This document shows positions 1 to 5,339 of a stretch of 12,320 bases of DNA, one piece after another. How positions within the stretch are numbered: the stretch's first letter is position 1; every line of letters starts with the position of its first letter. The position numbers and the translations under genes were made by a program. The notes beneath the pieces are model-generated. The model was not told where the DNA came from. It made no database searches and saw only the letters and a list, made by a program, of their open reading frames with translations. Source of the DNA: Haloferacaceae archaeon (GTDB taxonomy: Archaea > Halobacteriota > Halobacteria > Halobacteriales > Haloferacaceae); contig JAHENP010000240.1 in the NCBI GenBank assembly GCA_018609965.1, forward strand, positions 1 to 12,320, in the 5' to 3' direction.

Positions 1-40
1 CTCGCTGTTCGAAACACGACACTAGTTCAATCCGTCGTAA

Positions 41-49
41 GATTTACTA
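41..49 (+). promoter_or_regulatory. TATA-like promoter of the upstream unknown gene, copy 1
   Basis: The A/T-rich string gatttacta stands out in G+C-rich surroundings. It lies about 27 nt before position 73, the first base of the folded leader, which is normal archaeal TATA-to-start spacing, so transcription probably begins at about 70-73. The 61 bases at 22-82 are identical to 11829-11889 in front of the paralogous gene. Promoter function is inferred from position, spacing and this conservation. Confidence 0.6.
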
Positions 50-72
50 CCCGTAGTCACGTCAGGGTGAAA

Positions 73-141
73 CACGACGCTGCGGTGGGCGCCGTGGAAA
101 ACGGCAGGGCGCCACTAACGCCCTACCATCGCAGTGTCGTG
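73..141 (+). promoter_or_regulatory. Structured 5' leader with three-way-junction fold, copy 1
   Basis: Bases 73-88 pair with 126-141 as a 16-bp outer helix containing two G-U wobbles. Inside it, 91-95 pairs with 101-105 (loop GGAAA) and 106-111 pairs with 119-124 (loop of 7 nt). The two inner helices abut with no spacer. Only 89-90 and 125 are left as junction bases. The leader starts where the TATA-like box predicts transcription to start and ends 16 nt before the preferred ATG at 158. The second copy at 11880-11946 keeps every helix except the innermost outer-helix pair, while loops change in length and sequence. A cis-acting RNA (riboswitch, protein site, attenuator) or a processed small RNA are the main options. 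The ligand and role are unknown. Confidence 0.6.
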
Positions 142-157
142 CGCGGCATCACACGAC

Positions 158-733
158 ATGTGTTCGAACGATTCACCGTCAGAAATAGCTGACGGCACGA
201 CAGCGGCAGCAGAGCTCGCAGCAGAGTATGAGGAGTTTCTTCTGGACATCGAAGAACAGCCGCTCCCGAGCTACCGCACCGACGAGATGCGCGCACGGAT
301 CGAGGAGGTGCGCGCCACGCTCGCGGTCGAGGGCGTCGCCTCCGCGGGCCAGCTCCAACAGCTCTTGCGGACGGTGACGGAGGCGCTCGCAGACATCCGC
401 GCCGCCCAGGTCGTCCCCGTCCCCGAGAGTCGGGACCTCCCGAACGCCGTCCCCGGCGCGACCGACACCGGCGCGGCCTACGAGGTCACCGAGACAGAAC
501 GAGCGAAGGCGACGAACGTCCTCATCAACCTCCTGTTCACCGTCGTCGAGACACCCACACACGCGGATCGACGGCGGCACGACGAGCGTGCGGCTCGTGA
601 CGACGGCGACACCCGCGACAGCAGCGACACTCACGACGACGCCGACACTCACGACGACGCCGAGCCGGAGACGACCACGGACAGCGAGGAGCGTTCTGAC
701 TTCGGCGTGACGGGCTACGCCGGGCCGGAGTGA
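158..733 (+). CDS. Acidic protein of unknown function, copy 1
   Basis: I do not recognise the family. The 191-residue product is acidic and has no signal peptide or membrane segment. Residues about 10-110 look helical, with a conserved Glu/Arg-rich stretch (motifs YEEFLLDIEEQPLP and YRTDEMRARIEEVRATLAVE), followed by a predicted amphipathic segment near TNVLINLLFTVVETP. The C-terminal third is a disordered Asp/His/Thr tail containing two identical 18-bp repeats (626-643 and 644-661). I chose the ATG at 158. An in-frame GTG at 134 lies inside the folded leader, and the equivalent GTG in the second copy is out of frame. Over the 119 residues visible in both copies they are about 85% identical. 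The structured leader suggests post-transcriptional control. The gene is surely expressed protein-coding DNA, since changes between copies preserve the frame, but the function is open. Confidence 0.8.
   Translation: MCSNDSPSEIADGTTAAAELAAEYEEFLLDIEEQPLPSYRTDEMRARIEEVRATLAVEGVASAGQLQQLLRTVTEALADIRAAQVVPVPESRDLPNAVPGATDTGAAYEVTETERAKATNVLINLLFTVVETPTHADRRRHDERAARDDGDTRDSSDTHDDADTHDDAEPETTTDSEERSDFGVTGYAGPE
626..661 (+). repeat. Two perfect 18-bp tandem repeats in the C-terminal tail
   Basis: The unit gacactcacgacgacgcc occurs twice back to back and encodes the hexapeptide DTHDDA twice. It preserves frame and lengthens an Asp/His-rich, probably disordered tail. The matching region of the second gene copy is outside the window, so length variation between copies cannot be judged. 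Confidence 0.85.
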
Positions 734-857
734 CACGACGCGTCGGATACGGACGGCGCTGACTCTCTCCCCCGGTCGCACGTTTTTCGGCCAAATCGAC
801 AGCGCCACAGAGGCGACGGTCGCGCGGCCGAACTGACGAGACAGTTCGAGTCACATA

Positions 858-908
858 CAGTCGAATCCCACACGCAGTCGAATCCTACACGCAGTCGAAA
901 CCCACACC
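858..908 (+). repeat. Three 17-bp tandem repeats upstream of the DUF457 gene
   Basis: Units at 858-874, 875-891 and 892-908 share the core cagtcgaa followed by cc, then acac. They differ at only a few positions. They end about 24 bp before the GTG start at 933, so they overlap or abut the place where a promoter would sit. No clear TATA-like box is visible there. A multi-site operator or an unselected slippage repeat are both possible. Confidence 0.8.
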
Positions 909-932
909 ACACAGCCGCCGAAACCGGGCGGT

Positions 933-1952
933 GTGTTCGTCGGACACGAGTTCCTCGCGTTCGCGCTCATGGCTGTGCTCGCGAGCCTCGCGGGCCGGGA
1001 CCGCCAGACGACACTGTGGCTCGGTGCCGTCGCGGCGGCCGCGGCGGTGCTCCCCGATCTGGACCTACTGGTCGGCGTTTTCTCGTACGTCCGCCAGTTG
1101 GGCGGCGAGGCGGTGCTGTCGGTGAACGGGTTCTGGGGCGTCTCGAACGTCGTCCACCGCCGGGTCACACACCCGTTGGCGGTCGTCGGCCCCGCGGCCA
1201 TCGGGGTCGCGGCCGCCGGCACGGCGTGGCAGGCGTGGACGGGCGCCACTGCCGGCGGTGACGGCGCTGATGACAGCGGCGGTGACGCCGACGGCAACCG
1301 CAGACGCGCCGCGCTGGCCGCGACGGTGACGGCTCTCGCCGTGCTCCCGGCGTTTCTGGTGGGTGACGGCGTCGGCGGCGCCCGCGGGGTGTTCGTCGCG
1401 GGGGTGTTCACCGTCGGGGTCGCCTGTGTCGGGGTCGCCGCGGCCGTCTGGACGGACCTGTCGGCTCGCGACCGACTCGCGGCGGCCGTCGGCGGCCTCC
1501 TCCTCCACCCGTGGGGTGACGTGTTGATGTCTGCGCCGCCGCCGTTGCTCGCGCCGACCGACCGCCGACTGTTGGGCGAGCGGCTCGTCTTCGCGGGCGA
1601 CCCGACGTTGAACCTGCTCGCGATCACGTTCGTCGAGTTGGCGACGGTGTGGATCGGGACGGTCGTCTACACACGCGTCGCCGGGCAGTCACTGCGGCGA
1701 GCCGTCGCGCCGCGGGCGGCCGTCGGCGTCGGTTATGTCGTCGCGGTGATACTCCTCCCGCGGCCGACGATGGCTGACGCCCACTGGCTCGGATTCAGTA
1801 TCGCGCCGTTGGCGCTCGTCGGCGTCCCCTCGCTTCGCGCGTCGGAGGCGGCACCGAGCGACCGCCGACTCCGCGCGCTGGTGACGGGACTGGTGACGAT
1901 CACACTCGCCGCCGTCGCGTACCTCGTCGGCTACCTGCTCGTCGGCGGGTGA
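933..1952 (+). CDS. Polytopic membrane protein, DUF457 / YdjM-like metal-dependent hydrolase
   Basis: The 339-residue product has about seven or eight hydrophobic segments and the conserved polar pattern of the membrane-bound metal-dependent hydrolase group (DUF457, bacterial YdjM-like). The visible motifs are GH at residues 4-5, LPDLD at 40-44, HRRVTH at 75-80 and LHPWGD at 191-196. The His and Asp residues are the likely metal ligands, placed at membrane edges. A poorly conserved Gly/Asp-rich loop lies at about residues 107-124. The family's substrate is not established, so activity is inferred by family only. I chose the GTG at 933 because it yields the expected N-terminal His motif immediately. 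No ATG precedes it in frame. The gene runs in the same direction as the next two genes, with a 73-bp gap to the next. Confidence 0.8.
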   Translation: MFVGHEFLAFALMAVLASLAGRDRQTTLWLGAVAAAAAVLPDLDLLVGVFSYVRQLGGEAVLSVNGFWGVSNVVHRRVTHPLAVVGPAAIGVAAAGTAWQAWTGATAGGDGADDSGGDADGNRRRAALAATVTALAVLPAFLVGDGVGGARGVFVAGVFTVGVACVGVAAAVWTDLSARDRLAAAVGGLLLHPWGDVLMSAPPPLLAPTDRRLLGERLVFAGDPTLNLLAITFVELATVWIGTVVYTRVAGQSLRRAVAPRAAVGVGYVVAVILLPRPTMADAHWLGFSIAPLALVGVPSLRASEAAPSDRRLRALVTGLVTITLAAVAYLVGYLLVGG

Positions 1953-1991
1953 CGAGCCTCAGTTCAGTCGCAAGCGGTGACACGTAGCACA

Positions 1992-2003
1992 AGATCTTTA
2001 CGA
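1992..2003 (+). promoter_or_regulatory. TATA-like promoter of the membrane-protein gene at 2026
   Basis: The segment agatctttacga lies about 25-30 nt before the GTG at 2026. This fits a leaderless transcript beginning at or next to the start codon, as is common in haloarchaea. It supports the GTG start over the internal ATG at 2200. Confidence 0.45.
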
Positions 2004-2025
2004 CTGTTCGGGCTGCAACAGAGAC

Positions 2026-2628
2026 GTGTCGTTGCCCCACCTCACCACACGGGCGGTTGTCGGCGTCGCGTCGGTGTTGTTGGCCGCCGGCGGAACCCGT
2101 GTTGCGACAGCAACATCCGGCTTCCCCGGTGCGCCACACCGTTGGCTCGGCCGACTCGCTCGCCGACTCCGCGCCGACCTCCGCGCAGGTGGACGCACGA
2201 TGATCGGGTGGATCGTGTTCGGAAGCGTCGCGGTCGCGGTGACGTTGCTCCACTTTTTCGGCGTTCGCACGGGCACGTACATGGAGATCTGGTGGTGGGA
2301 TCTGCTCACACACAGTCTCGGTGGGATCGGTGTCGCTGGGTTGGCGTATCTAGCACACCGCGACCGAGCGGCTGCCGCCGCCTCCGTCTGGTGGGTGGTG
2401 CCGTCCGTGTTCGCGATCGGCTCCGGGTTCGAGGTGTACGAATTCCTCTTCAAGTCGTTCTGGCACGACCTCACCCTCCGAGCGTACGCGGTCGACACGG
2501 CAGTCGATCTGGTCGTGAACACCACCGGCGCGGCGGTCGTCGCAATCACGGTGTCGGTGTTCGGGTCGGCCTCCGACGACGAGCGGCTGGCCGGCTCGAC
2601 AGACCCCGGCGAGCCGGCAGACGACTGA
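2026..2628 (+). CDS. Polytopic membrane protein, DUF2238 (YjdF)-like pattern
   Basis: The 200-residue product has an N-terminal hydrophobic segment (about 8-24), a basic stretch (39-57) and four further membrane segments between about 59 and 180. The conserved polar features are WDLLTHSLGG at 91-100, GFEVYEF at 134-140 and an Asp/Asn pattern at 157-169 (DTAVDLVVNTTGA). This His-Gly, Glu, Asp arrangement resembles DUF2238/YjdF-type membrane proteins, whose role is unknown. The match is from motif pattern only. The GTG at 2026 is supported by a TATA-like box about 26 nt upstream. An ATG at 2200 (residue 59) would remove the first segment and is the main alternative. The tail is acidic and disordered. 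Confidence 0.65.
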   Translation: MSLPHLTTRAVVGVASVLLAAGGTRVATATSGFPGAPHRWLGRLARRLRADLRAGGRTMIGWIVFGSVAVAVTLLHFFGVRTGTYMEIWWWDLLTHSLGGIGVAGLAYLAHRDRAAAAASVWWVVPSVFAIGSGFEVYEFLFKSFWHDLTLRAYAVDTAVDLVVNTTGAAVVAITVSVFGSASDDERLAGSTDPGEPADD

Positions 2629-2636
2629 GACGGTGA

Positions 2637-2774
2637 CCGGTCGACATCGCGGCCGGTCGACATCGCGACCAACCGAGACGACGGACGACTGTCGCCCCGA
2701 CCGAGCCGACGATCATCCGAGCCGGCGATTATCCGAGCCGCCGACCATTCGAGTAGACGACCACCCGGGCCGGC
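2637..2774 (+). repeat. 16-bp periodic repeats upstream of the lipoprotein gene
   Basis: A perfect 15-bp repeat (ccggtcgacatcgcg) occurs at 2637-2651 and 2653-2667, a period of 16 bp. Further on, degenerate 16-bp units run at 2711-2726, 2727-2742, 2743-2758 and 2759-2774, with the shared pattern ga-n-atccgagccg. A weaker unit precedes them at 2695. A 16-bp period breaks codon phase, so this stretch is better read as upstream regulatory DNA than as the N-terminus of the following protein. The array ends a few bases before the TATA-like box. Confidence 0.65.
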
Positions 2775-2775
2775 G

Positions 2776-2783
2776 GGCTTACG
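2776..2783 (+). promoter_or_regulatory. TATA-like promoter of the PQQ-repeat lipoprotein gene
   Basis: The string ggcttacg lies 24-30 nt before the GTG at 2807, where a leaderless haloarchaeal promoter should be. It directly follows the 16-bp repeat array. The core is short, so the call rests mainly on spacing. Confidence 0.4.
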
Positions 2784-2806
2784 TCGACAGCGACCGAACC
2801 GGACAT

Positions 2807-4399
2807 GTGCGACGACGTGCGCTGTTGACGAGTGGGCTCGCCGGACTCACGGGACTGGCAGGCTGTGCCGGCGTGTTCGGCACCGACCGGGAGCGACCAA
2901 CAGTCAACCCGGCGTTGCGCGACACCGGCACGGAGACAGAAGTCGAGGGGATCGGCTGGCGAACGGACAGTCCGGCAGTCGACCGACTCTCGGCCGGTGA
3001 CGGTGTGGTCGTCACCCACGAGCGGGGGACACCAACCCGACTCCGCGGCCTGTCGACGACAGACGGGAGGACGGTGTGGGCTACCGAGGTCGGCCTCCAG
3101 CAGTCCGTCTCCGCGGGCGACGTGCTCGTGAGCGTCGCCTTCTTCGGGCGTGGAAACGAGGCGAGCACCCAGCTCACGGGGGTCGACACCCGGACCGGAG
3201 CGCGGCTGTGGCGGATCGACTCCGCCAGACAGCCAGCAGGGATCACCACCGACACGGTGGTGTTGTCGGAGACGCGCGCCACTGGCCGGACGGTGGCGTA
3301 CGACCGTCGCGACGGCACTGTTCGGTGGCAGACCCCCTCCGGCGAGCGGAACTGGTTCCCGACGACCGACCCCGTGATCACGTTCACCGACGCGGACGCC
3401 GCGGACGGAACGAGAACCGAGCGGGCGACGACGGGTGCTGCAGGCAGCCAGGACATGAGACAGACCTCACGTGAGACATCGACTTCGCGCGAGACATCCA
3501 CCTCACCTGGGACATCGGCCTCACGTGAGACATCCACCCCGCGTGTGACACCGGCGACGACGACAGAGAACCGGCCGATCCGGCTACAGGGTCGTGACAC
3601 CGACACTGGGCGGTTGTTGTGGTCGGTCGCGGTACCGGCCGCGGTCGGAGAGACGGTGCCCGCGGTGGTGACTGATGGCCGACTGTTCGCGACGGACGGG
3701 AGTCGGTACTTCCTGTTCGACACGGCGACCGGACGACTCGTCGGCGAGGGTGCGTTGCCGAGCGGACTCCAGCCGAGACGGACGGTCGTCGACGGCGACC
3801 GCGCGTACATCGGCGACGCGGTCGCCAACGAACGCCCAGCGGGGCCGGCACGACTGGCGTGGGTCGATCTCGCGGACGGCACGGTCGACGTTCGCGCGGT
3901 GCGTGGCCGCTCTGTTCGACCGCTCGGGACAGCCGGCGGGCGACTACTCACGAGCCACTGGGGGGACGCGGGGTACGCCGTCGTCGGCCGCGATCCGGAC
4001 GGCACGCCCGACTGGATCGTCCGTGGTGCGCCGTTCGGTGGGGTCTACGAACGAGCCGGCGACGGTGGGCCGTCGACGCCACCCGGCGTGATCGTCGTCG
4101 GCGACGGCGACGAGATTCGGGCACACGCCGCCGACGGGCGCCGTCGCTGGCGGGTCGCCGACCCGGTCGGCGGACGCGTCGAGACGGTCGTCGGCCCGTC
4201 GGGTGATGGGCGGGCGACGGCACTGGTCTCCCCGGATCGTGTCGTCCGTGTCGGGCCCGCGGGTGTCGCGAGTTGGACCCGTGCGGACGGCAGTCGGCGA
4301 ACGGCGGTCACGTCACTCGACCGGGCGACGGCGTGGACCGTCGTCGGCGGTGTCGCCGCGCTCTCGGTCGGTGGGGAGATTGTGGGTGTCGGGGTGTGA
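2807..4399 (+). CDS. PQQ-repeat beta-propeller lipoprotein, Tat-type signal
   Basis: The 530-residue product begins with an MRRRALLTSGL-type signal: a twin-arginine start, a hydrophobic core and a lipobox ending in Cys20 (LAGC). This is the usual haloarchaeal Tat-exported, lipid-anchored form, so the protein should sit on the outside of the membrane. The rest shows repeated PQQ-like blades ending in Gly-x-x-x-Trp, for example DTRTGARLWRI, DGTVRWQT, DTGRLLWSV and DGRRRWRV. This is the propeller fold shared with BamB-type proteins and quinoprotein dehydrogenases. No dehydrogenase active site is recognisable, so a binding or scaffold role is likelier. An in-frame GTG at 2633 would add 58 residues encoded by repeat DNA and bury the signal, so I prefer 2807. 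A Thr/Ser/Arg/Glu repeat linker interrupts the propeller near residues 220-250. Confidence 0.8.
   Translation: MRRRALLTSGLAGLTGLAGCAGVFGTDRERPTVNPALRDTGTETEVEGIGWRTDSPAVDRLSAGDGVVVTHERGTPTRLRGLSTTDGRTVWATEVGLQQSVSAGDVLVSVAFFGRGNEASTQLTGVDTRTGARLWRIDSARQPAGITTDTVVLSETRATGRTVAYDRRDGTVRWQTPSGERNWFPTTDPVITFTDADAADGTRTERATTGAAGSQDMRQTSRETSTSRETSTSPGTSASRETSTPRVTPATTTENRPIRLQGRDTDTGRLLWSVAVPAAVGETVPAVVTDGRLFATDGSRYFLFDTATGRLVGEGALPSGLQPRRTVVDGDRAYIGDAVANERPAGPARLAWVDLADGTVDVRAVRGRSVRPLGTAGGRLLTSHWGDAGYAVVGRDPDGTPDWIVRGAPFGGVYERAGDGGPSTPPGVIVVGDGDEIRAHAADGRRRWRVADPVGGRVETVVGPSGDGRATALVSPDRVVRVGPAGVASWTRADGSRRTAVTSLDRATAWTVVGGVAALSVGGEIVGVGV
3464..3553 (+). repeat. Five 18-bp tandem repeats inside the lipoprotein gene
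   Basis: Units start at 3464, 3482, 3500, 3518 and 3536. They carry the core cacgtgagacatc with variation and encode TSRETS-like hexapeptides. The array sits between propeller blades and makes an exposed Ser/Thr-rich linker, a plausible O-glycosylation region. The period of 18 keeps frame, so copy number could vary between strains without breaking the gene. Confidence 0.85.
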
Positions 4400-5333
4400 G
4401 GTGGTGGTCTGTTGTGTTATCGAGTGGGTGTTTCTGTGTCTCCCCGGAGTCGTCCCCGCGCGGGTGGTTGTCGAGTGTCCGCTGAACGTCGTCCTTCTTC
4501 AGCCGTTTCTGTTGTGGGTTCGGGACACGCTCGGCGGTGGCTGTGCCGGAAGACGTGAGTACGGACTGTCGTCGCCGGGAGTACACGACACGGCCTCTTC
4601 ACGCACGTCGTTATTGAGAGTCCTAAACGAATCCACAACGACGACTGTGTCCAGAGCGGCACGGCCAGACTCGACCGTCTCGTTCACTGCGACGGTGAAC
4701 GCGAGGTTCAGCGTGTGCATCGCAGAGTCACTCAGGCCTCCCGGAGTGCAGTTGCGATCAGAGTGTTCTCTCATTTGTACTCTATTTACAGCAGTGATAC
4801 CAACTCCGCGGGGGGGATCGTCCCAGTCGTGTCTTCGAGGATCTCTCGCCGCATTTCGCCGAATCTGTCGGTCCGTCTCGCACAGCCGCTCCGAACGCCA
4901 CAACTTCTCTCGGCAGTTTCTCGATTTCGTCGGCGAGTCGTTTCCGTCGGCCTGCAGGTTCTTGTATCCCGGTCAACAGTTCTCTTGACGGGGCAGATCG
5001 AGCGTGTCGACTGCGGCCTCACGGTCCGCGCCGCTTCAGCGACAGCTGACACCCTCCGGTCGTGTGCCTCTCGTCGCTCACCTGCCGTGGGATCGAACCC
5101 CGAGGGTCGGAACGAACTGCTTCGGTCTCTTCGTCGGGGCCTTGACATCCTCCCACCCCTGAAGGGGTGGGCTTTCTCCTTGCTACCGCTGTAACCCGCT
5201 CAGCCAGTTGTTCGGTGTGCTGTCTCACGCCGTCGATCTGGCTCTCTGCGGTCTGTTTGTCCGTCTCGAACTGTTCGAGATGCTCGTTGATGGCCGTCGG
5301 CGTGCGCCGACAACCAACGTTGCGTACCCACAC
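4400..5333 (-). pseudogene. Decayed coiled-coil / possible SMC-related ATPase gene
   Basis: No intact gene spans this stretch, but protein-like fragments follow one another on the minus strand in different frames. At 5303-5190 there is a heptad-like coil (INEHLEQFETDKQTAESQ...). At about 4976-4890 a second coil piece occurs (RLADEIEKL). At 4732-4592 a segment with LNLAFTVAVNETVE followed by LDTVVVVDSFRTLNND resembles the C-terminal Walker B region of SMC/Rad50-related ATPases. At about 4541-4449 a charged tail (VPNPQQKRLKKDDVQRTLDN) follows. The order is the one expected for a coiled-coil ATPase, but stops and frame changes separate the pieces. The stretch lies directly downstream of the DUF1156 methylase and on the same strand, so it may be a dead partner gene. 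The family assignment is tentative. The coding remnant itself is moderately secure. Confidence 0.4.
5141..5179. mobile_element. Possible IS200/IS605-family end hairpin (remnant)
   Basis: The bases 5152-5159 (cccacccc) and 5164-5171 (ggggtggg) form a perfect 8-bp stem with a TGAA loop. They are flanked by cttgacatcct on one side and ctttctcc on the other. Foldback ends of this look (ccCaccc-loop-gggtgGg with ttgacatcc and gctttctc flanks) are typical of IS200/IS605 and IS1341-type elements. No TnpA or TnpB gene is present. The hairpin interrupts the decayed minus-strand gene, which suggests a solo end left by a deleted element. The assignment rests on remembered resemblance, not on a search. 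Confidence 0.45.
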
Positions 5334-5339
5334 ACCCGA

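Noticed and set aside
73..141. Intrinsic transcription terminator
   Set aside because: There is no T-tract after the helix, and the structure sits between promoter and start codon in both copies.
134..157. GTG at 134 as start of the first gene
   Set aside because: It lies in the 3' arm of the folded leader. In the second copy the spacing to the ATG is 23 nt instead of 24, so the GTG is out of frame there.
858..908. CRISPR array
   Set aside because: The repeats are directly adjacent, only 17 bp long and have no spacers. No cas gene is in the window. The 16- and 18-bp arrays fail for the same reason.
2779..4005. 408-codon open frame on the minus strand opposite the lipoprotein gene
   Set aside because: It is a high-G+C antisense shadow. 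It has no recognisable motif, while the plus strand shows clear PQQ blades and a lipoprotein signal.
4203..4988. 261-codon plus-strand open frame running past the lipoprotein stop
   Set aside because: It starts inside the lipoprotein gene in another frame and has no family features. The protein-like signal in 4400-5000 is on the minus strand.
5075..5115. Minus-strand ggggttcgatcccacgg as a tRNA T-arm or integration site
   Set aside because: A TTCGATC loop is present, but the 5-bp stem has a mismatch and no acceptor, anticodon or D arms can be fitted around it.
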